Positions 8,068 to 21,307 of a stretch of DNA of 64,000 nt are shown one piece after another (position 1 is the first letter of the stretch; the number at the start of each line of letters is the position of its first letter). This stretch comes from Telluria sp042683405 (GTDB lineage Bacteria; Pseudomonadota; Gammaproteobacteria; Burkholderiales; Burkholderiaceae_D), in assembly GCF_042683405.1 (NCBI RefSeq), contig NZ_JBHUJS010000001.1, positions 496,001 to 560,000 on the forward strand. The letters run 5' to 3'. The notes under the pieces are model-generated. The model was given only the letters and a program-made list of their open reading frames with translations, was not told where the DNA came from and ran no database searches. The position numbers were made by a program, and so were the translations under genes.

Positions 8068-8667
8068 ATGAGCGATAACGTGGAAAACGACGGCAAGCCG
8101 GCAGACGACAGCCAGATGCTGAGCGCCCCGACCGGCAACAAGCGCTGGTACGTGGTGCATGCTTACTCCGGCATGGAGAAGAGCGTCCAGCGTGCGCTGA
8201 ACGAGCGCGTCGAGCGCGCCGGCATGCAGGAACAGTTTGGCCGCATCCTGGTTCCGACCGAGGAAGTGGTAGAAGTCAAGAACGGCCAGAAGTCGGTCAC
8301 CGAGCGTCGTTTCTTCCCGGGCTATGTCCTGGTCGAGATGGAAATGACGGACGAGACCTGGCACCTGGTCAAGAACACGAACAAGGTCACCGGCTTCATC
8401 GGTGGCAAGTCGAACAAGCCGACCCCGATTCCTGCGCGCGAGATCGAAAAGATCATGCAGCAGATGCAGGAAGGTGTCGAGAAGCCGCGCCCGAAAGTGC
8501 TGTACGAAGTGGGCGAGCAGGTCCGCATCAAGGATGGTCCGTTCACCGACTTCAACGGCAACGTGGAAGAAGTGAACTACGAGAAGAGCAAAGTGCGCGT
8601 CTCGGTCACCATCTTCGGCCGCGCGACCCCGGTCGAACTCGAGTTCGGCCAGGTCGAAAAAGTCTAA
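8068..8667 (+). CDS. nusG: Transcription termination/antitermination factor NusG
   Basis: A 199-residue NusG. The N-terminal NGN domain is recognisable (KRWYVVHAYSGMEKSVQRALNER; FFPGYVLVEMEM; VTGFIGG), followed by a KOW domain (GEQVRIKDGPFTDFNGNVEEVNYEKSKVRVSVTIFGR). NusG binds the RNA polymerase clamp through NGN and Rho or ribosomal S10 through KOW. The N-terminus carries about 25 extra low-complexity residues (NVENDGKPADDSQMLSAPTG) before the NGN start, longer than in E. coli. The ATG at 8068 follows secE by two bases and is preferred to an internal upstream start overlapping secE. Confidence 0.97.
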   Translation: MSDNVENDGKPADDSQMLSAPTGNKRWYVVHAYSGMEKSVQRALNERVERAGMQEQFGRILVPTEEVVEVKNGQKSVTERRFFPGYVLVEMEMTDETWHLVKNTNKVTGFIGGKSNKPTPIPAREIEKIMQQMQEGVEKPRPKVLYEVGEQVRIKDGPFTDFNGNVEEVNYEKSKVRVSVTIFGRATPVELEFGQVEKV

Positions 8668-8785
8668 GCAGCAAGCGCCCATTCGGAGCGCGGCCCTCAA
8701 AAGCCAATCCGTCCCAGAGGAGCCCCGCCCCGGATGCAGTCCGGCAGGTGGGGCGCTACTACTCATCCAGTAAAGGAGTGCCTGA

Positions 8786-9217
8786 ATGGCAAAGAAAATT
8801 ATTGGCTTCATCAAGCTGCAAGTGCCAGCTGGTAAAGCAAACCCATCCCCACCGATCGGCCCAGCGCTGGGTCAGCGTGGCCTGAACATCATGGAATTCT
8901 GCAAGGCGTTCAACGCCAAGACCCAGGGCATGGAACCTGGCATGCCGATTCCAGTGGTGATCACTGCGTTCGCGGACAAGTCCTTCACGTTCGACATGAA
9001 GACCCCGCCAGCGACCTACCTGATCAAGAAGTACGCCGGCATCACCAAGGGTTCGGCCAAGCCGCACACCGACAAAGTCGGTACCCTGACCCGTGCCCAG
9101 GCAGAAGAAATCGCTAAGACCAAACAGCCTGACCTGACCGCTGCCGACATGGACGCCGCTGTGCGTATCATCGCTGGCTCGGCACGTTCGATGGGCATCA
9201 CGGTGGAAGGTATCTAA
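8786..9217 (+). CDS. rplK: 50S ribosomal protein L11
   Basis: A 143-residue L11, standard length. The N-terminal domain has the proline-rich PAGKANPSPPIGPALGQRGLNIMEFCKAFN signature; the C-terminal rRNA-binding domain contains the conserved TKGSAKPHTDKVGTLT and ends SARSMGITVEGI. L11 forms the GTPase-associated centre with 23S rRNA and L10/L12. A good AAAGGAGTG precedes the ATG. First gene of the rplKAJL-rpoBC cluster; rplA starts two bases after its stop codon. Confidence 0.98.
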   Translation: MAKKIIGFIKLQVPAGKANPSPPIGPALGQRGLNIMEFCKAFNAKTQGMEPGMPIPVVITAFADKSFTFDMKTPPATYLIKKYAGITKGSAKPHTDKVGTLTRAQAEEIAKTKQPDLTAADMDAAVRIIAGSARSMGITVEGI

Positions 9218-9219
9218 TC

Positions 9220-9915
9220 ATGGCAAAACTGTCCAAGCGCGTAAAAGCAATGAAGGCCAAGGTTGACCGCAACAAGGTCTATGGCTTCGACAACGCAGTC
9301 GCACTCGTCAAAGAGTTCGCAACCGCCAAGTTCAACGAATCGATCGACGTTGCTGTGCAACTCGGCGTGGACCCGAAGAAGTCGGACCAGGTGGTTCGTG
9401 GTTCCGTGGTCCTGCCAGCAGGCACCGGCAAGACCGTTCGCGTGGCTGTCTTCGCTTCCGGCGAAAAGGCTGAAGCTGCCAAGGCAGCTGGCGCCGACGT
9501 GGTCGGCATGGAAGACCTGGCAGAGCGCGTCAAAGCCGGCGACATGCCGTTCGACATCGTCATCGCGTCGCCAGACACGATGCGTATCGTCGGTACCCTG
9601 GGCCAGATCCTGGGCCCACGCGGCCTGATGCCAAACCCGAAGGTTGGCACCGTGACCCCTGACGTCGCAAATGCAGTCAAGAACGCCAAAGCCGGTCAGG
9701 TCCAGTACCGTACCGACAAGGCAGGCATCATCCACGCAACCATCGGCCGCAAGTCGTTCTCCGACGCGGACCTGAAGTCCAACCTGGTTGCGCTGATCGA
9801 AGCCCTGAACAAGGCCAAGCCAGCATCGTCGAAGGGCGTGTACCTGCGCCGCGTCGCCATCTCGTCCACCATGGGCGCTGGCGTGCGTGTCGACCAGGGT
9901 TCCCTGGCAGCGTAA
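9220..9915 (+). CDS. rplA: 50S ribosomal protein L1
   Basis: A 231-residue L1, the usual length. It forms the mobile L1 stalk near the E site and in many bacteria represses its own rplK-rplA operon. The family signature QILGPRGLMPNPKVGTVT is intact, as are the N-terminal KLSKRVKAMKAKVDRNKVY and the C-terminal GVYLRRVAISSTMGAGVRVD. It is two bases after rplK, so translation is probably coupled. Downstream lies the structured rplJ leader. Confidence 0.98.
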   Translation: MAKLSKRVKAMKAKVDRNKVYGFDNAVALVKEFATAKFNESIDVAVQLGVDPKKSDQVVRGSVVLPAGTGKTVRVAVFASGEKAEAAKAAGADVVGMEDLAERVKAGDMPFDIVIASPDTMRIVGTLGQILGPRGLMPNPKVGTVTPDVANAVKNAKAGQVQYRTDKAGIIHATIGRKSFSDADLKSNLVALIEALNKAKPASSKGVYLRRVAISSTMGAGVRVDQGSLAA

Positions 9916-9929
9916 TGAATCAAGTCCAC

Positions 9930-10169
9930 GCAGGTCCCTGACCTGTGTGGCGAATCTTTGGGCTGGTTGCGGTACGCAAGAAGACCGCAGCCAGGCAATC
10001 AAAGACCGTTGGGCCGAAGGCAGCAGGCAGGCTGGAGGTTAATAGATGTTCTCCCAACGCAGATGGTGTACCCGATCAAGTTTTGCAGTCTCCAAAGGAC
10101 TCCTAACCTCGGACGCCGTTGTTCGAACCGATGGCAGCATGTGCTGTTCATCATTTAAGGAGGTTGACC
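9930..10169 (+). promoter_or_regulatory. rplJ leader region (putative L10-L12 autoregulatory mRNA structure)
   Basis: The 254 bases between rplA and rplJ contain no gene but clear RNA structure. One hairpin at 9963-9994 pairs CTGGTTGCGGT with ACCGCAGCCAG (one G-U pair) around a purine-rich loop ACGCAAGAAG. In many bacteria the L10(L12)4 complex binds the leader here and represses rplJL translation. The region probably also holds the rplJ promoter, which I could not place. The regulatory role is inferred from position and structure. Confidence 0.55.
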
Positions 10170-10667
10170 GTGGGTCTCAATCTGAATGACAAAAAGGCCG
10201 TCGTCGCTGAAGTTTCCGCGAAAGTAGCAACCGCGCAAACGATCGTCGTGGCTGAGTATCGTGGCATCCAGGTTGGTCACTTGACGAAACTCCGTGCTAC
10301 CGCGCGTTCCCAAGGTGTGTACCTGCGCGTGTTGAAAAACACGCTCGCACGTCGCTCCGTCGAGGGCACGCAGTTTGCCAACCTGGCCGACGAAATGACC
10401 GGTCCGCTGATCTACTCGATCTCGGATGACGCCGTTGCAGCAGCTAAAGTCATCGCTGACTTCGCTAAAACCAACGACAAGATGGTCGTCAAGGCAGGTA
10501 ACTACGCAGGCAAGAACCTGGATAAAGCAGGTGTTGCAGCGCTGGCAAGCATTCCTTCGCGTGAAGTCCTCATCTCGCAGCTGTTGGGCGTGATGCTGGC
10601 TCCGGTGTCGGGCTTTGCACGTGGTCTGGCTGCCCTGGCAGCCAAGAAGGAAACCGAAGCGGCTTAA
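10170..10667 (+). CDS. rplJ: 50S ribosomal protein L10
   Basis: A 165-residue L10, the stalk base protein that anchors the L7/L12 dimers. The N-terminal rRNA-binding domain is clear (LNLNDKKAVVAEVSAKVATAQTIVVAEYRGI; LRVLKNTLARRSVEGT) and the C-terminus ends in the helical L12-binding tail (GVMLAPVSGFARGLAALAAKKETEAA). The start is a GTG at 10170: AAGGAGG lies six bases upstream, and this gives the family's normal N-terminus (MGLNLND). An ATG 51 bases upstream has no such support. Confidence 0.96.
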   Translation: MGLNLNDKKAVVAEVSAKVATAQTIVVAEYRGIQVGHLTKLRATARSQGVYLRVLKNTLARRSVEGTQFANLADEMTGPLIYSISDDAVAAAKVIADFAKTNDKMVVKAGNYAGKNLDKAGVAALASIPSREVLISQLLGVMLAPVSGFARGLAALAAKKETEAA

Positions 10668-10734
10668 GCTGCTCGTTTCTTTCTTCGATCAAAACCAATC
10701 TAAGTATCACATTCGAAAAAATTAGGAGTTTTAA

Positions 10735-11109
10735 ATGGCAATCACCAAAGACGATATCCTGAACGCAGTCAGCGAAATGTCCGTAATGGACCTGAACGAC
10801 CTGGTCAAGGCATTCGAAGAAAAGTTCGGCGTGTCGGCAGCTGCAATGGCAGCACCAGCAGCAGGCGGCGGCGCAGCTGCTCCAGCAGCTGAAGAGCAGA
10901 CCGAGTTCAACCTGGTCCTGACCGAAGTCGGCGCAAACAAAGTCGGCGTCATCAAGGCAGTTCGCGAAATCACCGGCCTGGGTCTGAAAGAAGCCAAGGA
11001 CGTGGTTGACGGCGCACCGAAGACCGTTAAAGAAGCAATGGCAAAGGCAGACGCTGAAGCAGCTAAGAAGAAGCTGGAAGAAGCTGGCGCAAAGGCCGAC
11101 CTCAAGTAA
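10735..11109 (+). CDS. rplL: 50S ribosomal protein L7/L12
   Basis: A 124-residue L7/L12. It has the N-terminal dimerisation and L10-binding helices (AITKDDILNAVSEMSVMDLNDLVKAFEEKFGV), a typical Ala/Gly hinge (AAPAAGGGAAAPAAEE) and the C-terminal factor-binding domain (NKVGVIKAVREITGLGLKEAKDVVDGAPK ... EEAGAKADLK). Codon use is highly biased, as in tuf. The ribosome-binding site TTAGGAG sits before the ATG. It is followed by a long hairpin in the spacer before rpoB. Confidence 0.98.
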   Translation: MAITKDDILNAVSEMSVMDLNDLVKAFEEKFGVSAAAMAAPAAGGGAAAPAAEEQTEFNLVLTEVGANKVGVIKAVREITGLGLKEAKDVVDGAPKTVKEAMAKADAEAAKKKLEEAGAKADLK

Positions 11110-11145
11110 TTGCAGTCCCAGGCGAGAAGGTTTCGCCTTGGAGTC

Positions 11146-11196
11146 AAAGCCCGAACCACTCTTCCGTAAGGAAGGGTGGTCGGCTTTGGCTCTTTT
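11146..11196 (+). terminator. Putative attenuator between rplL and rpoB
   Basis: A long imperfect stem: AAAGCCCGAACCACTCTTCC pairs with GGAAGGGTGGTCGGCTTT around a GTAA loop, with two single-base bulges, followed by TCTTTT. The classical rplL-rpoB attenuator of enterics sits in the same place and lowers rpoBC expression relative to the ribosomal protein genes. A smaller hairpin (AGGCGA...TCGCCT, about 11120-11138) lies just upstream. Partial termination is an inference. Confidence 0.65.
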
Positions 11197-11361
11197 GTCG
11201 TCTCTGAAGTATTAGCAGTACGTCATCGAAGTGTCGCGCGATGGCGATAGTAGTAAAGTCTTCTTTCACCCGGCCGGGAGCGCGAGACTTGAGGATTACA
11301 TAGTTAGCCGAGGACTGTGTAACCCTGAATTCTCATCCTTTCTGTCACTCACGGAGTGTCC

Positions 11362-15471
<4,110 letters not shown>

Positions 15472-15477
15472 TTGGGG

Positions 15478-15507
15478 AAGGGGTCTGTCCCTCCGGGACC
15501 TGCCCCA
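15478..15507 (+). repeat. Imperfect palindrome between rpoB and rpoC
   Basis: AGGGGTCTGTCCC, then TCCG, then GGACCTGCCCC: an imperfect stem in the rpoB-rpoC spacer resembling the GGGGAC/GTCCCC palindromes elsewhere in the window. No T-tract follows, so readthrough into rpoC is expected. Confidence 0.45.
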
Positions 15508-15563
15508 TGCCTTTGTAGTAGAAGTCTCCCCAACGAAGCATTACGAATTTACTGGAGTGATAG

Positions 15564-18500
15564 ATGAAAGCACTGCTCGATCTATTCAAGCAAGTCCAAC
15601 AAAACGAGAGCTTTGACGCGATCAAGATCGGTCTGGCCTCGCCCGAGAAAATCCGTTCGTGGTCCTACGGCGAAGTCAAGAAGCCGGAAACCATCAACTA
15701 CCGCACCTTCAAGCCTGAGCGCGACGGCCTGTTCTGCGCCAAGATCTTTGGCCCGATCAAGGACTACGAGTGCCTGTGCGGCAAGTACAAGCGCCTGAAG
15801 CACCGCGGCGTCATCTGCGAGAAGTGCGGCGTCGAAGTCACGCTGGCCAAGGTGCGCCGTGAGCGCATGGGCCACATCGAACTGGCTTCGCCAACCGCGC
15901 ACATCTGGTTCCTGAAGTCGCTGCCGTCGCGCCTGGGCATGGTCCTGGACATGACCCTGCGCGACATCGAACGCGTGCTGTACTTCGAAGCATATGTCGT
16001 GACCGATCCTGGCATGACTCCGCTGAAGAAGTGCCAGATCATGTCGGAAGACGACTACGCCGCCAAGTACGAAGAGTACGGCGACGACTTCACCGCATTC
16101 ATGGGCGCCGAAGGCATCCGTGAGCTGCTGCGCTCGATCGACATCCACCGCGATGCCGAAGCGCTGCGCGTGGAACTGAAAGAGTCGAAGTCCGAAGCGA
16201 AGATCAAGAAATACGCCAAGCGCCTGAAAGTGCTCGAGGCATTCCAGCGTTCGGGCATCAAGCCTGAGTGGATGATCATGGAAGTGCTGCCGGTGCTGCC
16301 GCCGGAACTGCGCCCGCTGGTCCCGCTGGACGGCGGCCGCTTTGCGACCTCCGACCTGAACGACCTGTATCGCCGCGTCATCAACCGTAACAACCGCCTG
16401 AAGCGCCTGATGGAACTGCGCGCTCCGGAGATCATTACGCGTAACGAAAAGCGCATGCTGCAGGAAGCAGTCGACTCGCTGCTGGACAACGGCCGTCGCG
16501 GCAAGGCGATGACCGGCGCGAACAAGCGTCCGCTCAAGTCGCTGGCTGAAATGATCAAGGGTAAAGGCGGCCGTTTCCGTCAGAACCTGCTGGGCAAGCG
16601 CGTCGACTACTCGGGCCGTTCGGTCATCGTGGTCGGTCCTCAGCTCAAGCTGCACCAGTGCGGCCTGCCAAAGCTGATGGCGCTGGAACTGTTCAAGCCA
16701 TTCATCTTCAACAAGCTGGAACTGATGGGTCTCGCGACCACCATCAAGGCCGCCAAGAAGCTGGTGGAAGTGCAGGAACCAGTCGTGTGGGACATCCTGG
16801 AAGACGTCATCAAGGAACACCCGGTGATGCTGAACCGTGCGCCTACGCTGCACCGTCTCGGTATCCAGGCGTTCGAGCCGGTCCTGATCGAAGGCAAGGC
16901 AATCCAGCTGCACCCGCTGGTCTGCGCAGCGTTCAACGCTGACTTCGACGGTGACCAGATGGCAGTCCACGTGCCGCTGTCCATCGAAGCACAGATGGAA
17001 GCGCGCACCCTGATGCTCGCATCGAACAACATCCTGTTCCCGTCCAACGGCGAACCGTCGATCGTTCCGTCGCAGGATATCGTGCTGGGTCTGTACTACG
17101 CGACCCGCGAAGCGATCAACGCGAAGAACGAAGGCATGCTGTTCCCGGACGTGTCGGAAGTCATCCGCGCGTACGACAACAAGGAAGTCGAGCTGACCAC
17201 GCGTATCACCGTGCGTATCGTGGAGTTCCCGAAGAACGCCGAGACCGGCGAATTCGAGCGCACCGTGACCCGCTACGAGACCACCGTCGGCCGTGCGATC
17301 CTGTCCGAGATCCTGCCGAAGGGCCTGCCATTCTCCGTGCTGAACCGCGCGCTGAAGAAGAAGGAAATCTCGAAGCTGATCAACACCTCGTTCCGCAAGT
17401 GCGGCCTGCGTGCAACCGTTGTCTTCGCCGACAAGCTGATGCAGTCGGGCTTCCGCCTGGCGACCCGCGCGGGTATCTCGATCGCCGTGGACGACATGCT
17501 GATCCCGCCGCAGAAAGCGACCCTGATCGCGACTGCGGAATCGGAAGTCAAGCAGATCGAACAGCAGTACGCATCCGGTCTGGTGACCGCGGGCGAGCGT
17601 TACAACAAGGTCGTCGACATCTGGGGCAAGACCTCCGATGAAGTCGGCAAGGCGATGATGGACCAGCTGAAGGTGGAAGACGTCGTCAAGCGCGACGGCA
17701 GCACCGGCGTGCAGGAATCGTTCAACGCGATTTACATGATGGCCGACTCGGGTGCACGTGGTTCCGCAGCCCAGATCCGCCAGCTGGCCGGTATGCGAGG
17801 CCTGATGGCCAAGCCGGACGGTTCGATTATCGAAACGCCGATTACCGCGAACTTCCGCGAAGGCCTGAACGTTCTGCAGTACTTCATCTCGACGCACGGC
17901 GCCCGTAAGGGTCTGGCCGACACCGCGCTGAAGACCGCGAACTCGGGTTACCTGACCCGTCGACTCGTCGACGTGACCCAGGACCTGGTGGTGACCGAAG
18001 ACGATTGCGGCACTTCCAACGGCACGCTGATGAAGGCGATGGTCGAAGGCGGTGAAGTCATCGAAGCGCTGCGCGACCGTATCCTCGGCCGCGTGGCGGG
18101 CAACGACGTGGTCAATCCTGAGACCCAGGAAACCGTGTACGAAGCCGGCACCCTGCTGGACGAAGACATGGTCGAAGAGATCGAGCGCCTGGGCATCGAC
18201 GAAGTCAAGGTCCGCACCCCGCTGACCTGCGACACCCGTTATGGCCTGTGCGCGAAGTGCTACGGCCGTGACCTGGGCCGCGGCCTGCTGGTCAACTCCG
18301 GCGAAGCAGTCGGCGTGGTGGCAGCGCAGTCGATCGGTGAGCCGGGTACCCAGCTGACCATGCGTACCTTCCACATCGGTGGTGCGGCATCGCGTGCAGC
18401 AGTGGCATCGTCGGTGGAAGCCAAGTCGAACGGCACCATCCGCTTTACCGCGGCAATGCGTTACGTCACCAACGGCAAGGGCGCCCAGATCGTCATTTCC

Positions 18501-19808
18501 CGTTCCGGCGAAGTGCTGATCACCGACGACCATGGCCGCGAGCGCGAGCGCCACAAGGTGCCGTACGGCGCGACCCTGAACGTCAAGGACGGCATGACTG
18601 TGAAAGCAGGCACGCCGCTGGCAACGTGGGATCCGCTGACCCGTCCGATCATTACCGAGTACGCGGGCACGATCAAGTTCGAAAACGTGGAAGAGGGCGT
18701 CACCGTCGCTCGCCAAGTGGACGAAGTGACCGGCCTGTCGACCCTGGTGGCGATCGACGCGAAGCGCCGCGGTTCCGTGGGCAAGACCGTGCGTCCGCAG
18801 GTCAAGCTGCTGAACGAGGCAGGCGAAGAAGTCAAGATCGCCGGCACCGAACACAGCGTGACCATCGGCTTCCAGGTCGGCGCGCTGATCATGGTGAAGG
18901 ACGGCCAGCAAGTGTCCGTGGGTGAGGTTCTGGCGCGTATCCCGACCGAATCGCAGAAGACCCGCGACATTACCGGCGGTCTGCCACGCGTGGCGGAACT
19001 GTTTGAAGCACGTTCGCCGAAAGACGCGGGCATGCTGGCGGAAGTCACCGGTACCGTGGCGTTCGGCAAAGAGACCAAGGGCAAGCAGCGCCTGGAAATC
19101 ACCGACATGGACGGGAACAAGCACGAGTTCCTGATTACCAAGGACAAGCAAGTGCTGGTGCACGACGGCCAGGTGGTGAACAAGGGCGAGATGATCGTGG
19201 ACGGCCCGGCCGATCCACAGGACATCCTGCGCCTGCTGGGCATCGAAGCGCTGGCTCGCTACATCGTCGACGAAGTGCAGGACGTGTACCGTCTGCAGGG
19301 CGTGAAGATCAACGACAAGCACATCGAGGTGATCGTTCGCCAGATGCTGCGCCGTGTCCAGATCACCAACGCCGGCGACACCGACTACATCGTCGGCGAG
19401 CAGGTGGAGCGTTCGGAACTGCTGGAAGAGAACGACCGCATGGTGGCAGAGAACAAGCTGCCTGCGACGTACGAGAACGTGCTGCTGGGTATTACCAAGG
19501 CATCGCTGTCGACCGACTCGTTCATCTCCGCAGCGTCGTTCCAGGAAACGACCCGCGTGCTGACCGAAGCGGCGATCATGGGCAAGCGCGACGGCCTGCG
19601 TGGCCTGAAGGAAAACGTGATCGTCGGCCGCCTGATTCCTGGCGGTACGGGTCTCGCCTTCCACCGCGCCCGCCGCGAGAAGGAAGTGTGGGAAGCGGAA
19701 GAGCGCAAGGCGCTGCTGGAGCAGGAGAAGCTGAACATGGCTTCGGAACTGCAGGCGCTGGAAGATGCTTCCGTGGCTGCGCAGCAGCATCACGACGACG
19801 AAGCGTAA
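15564..19808 (+). CDS. rpoC: DNA-directed RNA polymerase subunit beta'
   Basis: A 1414-residue RpoC, full length. The N-terminal zinc finger is present (CLCGKYKRLKHRGVICEKCG), the catalytic Mg2+ loop is NADFDGDQMAVH, and the second zinc site uses CDTRYGLCAKCYG. The bridge-helix/trigger-loop region (GARGSAAQIRQLAGMRGLM ... GARKGLADTALKTANSGYLTRRLVD) and the C-terminal LLGITKASLSTDSFISAASFQETTRVLTEAAI are all intact. It ends in an acidic, glutamine/histidine-rich tail (QQHHDDEA). A strong terminator follows 20 bases after the stop codon and marks the end of the conserved cluster. Confidence 0.99.
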   Translation: MKALLDLFKQVQQNESFDAIKIGLASPEKIRSWSYGEVKKPETINYRTFKPERDGLFCAKIFGPIKDYECLCGKYKRLKHRGVICEKCGVEVTLAKVRRERMGHIELASPTAHIWFLKSLPSRLGMVLDMTLRDIERVLYFEAYVVTDPGMTPLKKCQIMSEDDYAAKYEEYGDDFTAFMGAEGIRELLRSIDIHRDAEALRVELKESKSEAKIKKYAKRLKVLEAFQRSGIKPEWMIMEVLPVLPPELRPLVPLDGGRFATSDLNDLYRRVINRNNRLKRLMELRAPEIITRNEKRMLQEAVDSLLDNGRRGKAMTGANKRPLKSLAEMIKGKGGRFRQNLLGKRVDYSGRSVIVVGPQLKLHQCGLPKLMALELFKPFIFNKLELMGLATTIKAAKKLVEVQEPVVWDILEDVIKEHPVMLNRAPTLHRLGIQAFEPVLIEGKAIQLHPLVCAAFNADFDGDQMAVHVPLSIEAQMEARTLMLASNNILFPSNGEPSIVPSQDIVLGLYYATREAINAKNEGMLFPDVSEVIRAYDNKEVELTTRITVRIVEFPKNAETGEFERTVTRYETTVGRAILSEILPKGLPFSVLNRALKKKEISKLINTSFRKCGLRATVVFADKLMQSGFRLATRAGISIAVDDMLIPPQKATLIATAESEVKQIEQQYASGLVTAGERYNKVVDIWGKTSDEVGKAMMDQLKVEDVVKRDGSTGVQESFNAIYMMADSGARGSAAQIRQLAGMRGLMAKPDGSIIETPITANFREGLNVLQYFISTHGARKGLADTALKTANSGYLTRRLVDVTQDLVVTEDDCGTSNGTLMKAMVEGGEVIEALRDRILGRVAGNDVVNPETQETVYEAGTLLDEDMVEEIERLGIDEVKVRTPLTCDTRYGLCAKCYGRDLGRGLLVNSGEAVGVVAAQSIGEPGTQLTMRTFHIGGAASRAAVASSVEAKSNGTIRFTAAMRYVTNGKGAQIVISRSGEVLITDDHGRERERHKVPYGATLNVKDGMTVKAGTPLATWDPLTRPIITEYAGTIKFENVEEGVTVARQVDEVTGLSTLVAIDAKRRGSVGKTVRPQVKLLNEAGEEVKIAGTEHSVTIGFQVGALIMVKDGQQVSVGEVLARIPTESQKTRDITGGLPRVAELFEARSPKDAGMLAEVTGTVAFGKETKGKQRLEITDMDGNKHEFLITKDKQVLVHDGQVVNKGEMIVDGPADPQDILRLLGIEALARYIVDEVQDVYRLQGVKINDKHIEVIVRQMLRRVQITNAGDTDYIVGEQVERSELLEENDRMVAENKLPATYENVLLGITKASLSTDSFISAASFQETTRVLTEAAIMGKRDGLRGLKENVIVGRLIPGGTGLAFHRARREKEVWEAEERKALLEQEKLNMASELQALEDASVAAQQHHDDEA

Positions 19809-19828
19809 TCAGCTTCATCGCAAACAAG

Positions 19829-19855
19829 AACGGCACCTTCGGGTGCCGTTTTTTT
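19829..19855 (+). terminator. Intrinsic terminator of the rpoBC transcript
   Basis: AACGGCACC, loop TTCG, GGTGCCGTT, then TTTTT: a 9-bp perfect stem with a stable UUCG tetraloop and a T-tract, 20 bases after rpoC. The accessory island begins immediately downstream. Confidence 0.92.
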
Positions 19856-19969
19856 AATCATCGATCTGATCGAACTGCATATTTCATCCGTGACATAATA
19901 CGAGGGATGAAACACTTAGGTTAGCAGACCCACCGCTTCAATGTGATTGAAGGTCCAGGACGGAGTTCT

Positions 19970-21307
19970 ATGTTTATCGATAAAGTATTGACCTGTAATG
20001 GTGGCTGGAATGAGCTTACCGGCGGCCATGCCGCGCAGTTTTCTGAGATACAGGAACTTCTAAAACGTATTACCGCAGAGGAACTCCGAACTCGTTATTC
20101 CTTCCGGGCAGGTACGGTAAGCGCCCTTTCCATTCACCGGGCGTGGGATTCGCAATGTAAAAGGAATGGGTGGTTGCCTCACCGGGTGACGCAGAGTGAG
20201 ACGCATCGTCTATTTTTACGCGCGCTAAAAGCAAAGATCTCCTTAAAAGTTTTGGCGAGCGACACCACGCAGTTTCCTAATTGGTTATTCTTCGAATCCC
20301 AAAGATCGTTTGATTTGGGCGTCATTGATGTCGCGGTACTTCTTGTCCCAATGGAAGAGCTGACAGAGCTGTATGAACTTGGGAATAGACATATGCCGGC
20401 TTTTAATTTTACTGTGGCGCGAGATTATTTGGACGCACTACAACCTTTGCGCACAATAGTGCCCTTCGTGATTGTAGGGTTTGGCGAGCACTCGGTTCCA
20501 GTAGAAGTATATGAGATATTCACAGATCGTAGTATTGCTGATCCTAACCTCATTGAAAGATGCATTGAATTCAAGCCTGAGCAGTATCAGGCAGGGATGT
20601 CTATTCTGGCGTATTTCGGAGAGGTGCTAGAGCAAAAGCATCCTGGAATGGAGGTGAAAGTTCGGATCGAGCAGGACGGGAACTTCGTGCGAATGCATGT
20701 GGAAACACCCGACGGTATGAAAAGCGTTGTCGAGAAAACACTAGAGGAGTATTCACTCGTAATTTCTAATAAGGCGGCCCCTGAATCCCTGTTTGATAAC
20801 AAGATTCAAATTTTACAACTTCAGAATAAATTAGCGCTTGCTACTCTAGAAGTTAAGCAAACACGTGAAATCTTGCAGTTGACGCACGAAATGTACGCTG
20901 GCCGACTTTCGAGCCTAGAAGAAGATGTGAACTTCCTCCGTCAACAGCTTGGGACGCAGCTCACTAGTATGGACAAGGCGCATAAGATAATTTCGTCTCA
21001 GGTCAGGTGTCATAGGGATATCATAGTGGCGCAGATCGAAAGTTCTGGGAATAGTCTTGATAACCTGATCAGAAATTATTCTTCGGATCTTGCCGTCACC
21101 CAGTCCCTGCAGTTTATTAAACAAAAACTTGAGGCGGGATTGTGCGAGGGTGACAAGAGCGATATTGATGCAGCGGTCCAAGTGATTGCTGCAAACTCAT
21201 CTTCTGTGCTATATGAGCTTGGGGAAGCGGTTAAGGGTACTTCGTACGGGGTCGCGGGCAACATATTATATCAATGGCTGCTGCCGACAATTTCTATGCT
21301 TGGCTAA
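19970..21307 (+). CDS. Degenerate BglII/BstYI-like nuclease fold fused to a coiled-coil region
   Basis: A 445-residue protein, AT-richer than its neighbours. Residues ~8-180 resemble the BglII/BstYI type II restriction endonuclease family by pattern: SEIQELLKRITAEELRTR, an RNGW turn at ~65-68, then GVIDVAVLLVPMEEL (117-131) and PFVIVGF (165-171), which mirror that family's 'IDVG..I.PM..L' and 'vPlviiGi' strands. The strand that should carry the catalytic Glu (consensus VAxEVxF) reads ISLKVLAS at 90-97, so the acidic residue appears replaced by Lys: probably a non-cleaving fold. A conserved-looking module (YQAGMSILAYFGEVLEQKHPG..., ~206-265) and a coiled coil (~275-345) follow. The ATG at 19970 has GGACGGAG upstream. 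No methyltransferase is adjacent, arguing against a classical restriction system. A defence or regulatory role is speculation. Confidence 0.6.
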   Translation: MFIDKVLTCNGGWNELTGGHAAQFSEIQELLKRITAEELRTRYSFRAGTVSALSIHRAWDSQCKRNGWLPHRVTQSETHRLFLRALKAKISLKVLASDTTQFPNWLFFESQRSFDLGVIDVAVLLVPMEELTELYELGNRHMPAFNFTVARDYLDALQPLRTIVPFVIVGFGEHSVPVEVYEIFTDRSIADPNLIERCIEFKPEQYQAGMSILAYFGEVLEQKHPGMEVKVRIEQDGNFVRMHVETPDGMKSVVEKTLEEYSLVISNKAAPESLFDNKIQILQLQNKLALATLEVKQTREILQLTHEMYAGRLSSLEEDVNFLRQQLGTQLTSMDKAHKIISSQVRCHRDIIVAQIESSGNSLDNLIRNYSSDLAVTQSLQFIKQKLEAGLCEGDKSDIDAAVQVIAANSSSVLYELGEAVKGTSYGVAGNILYQWLLPTISMLG

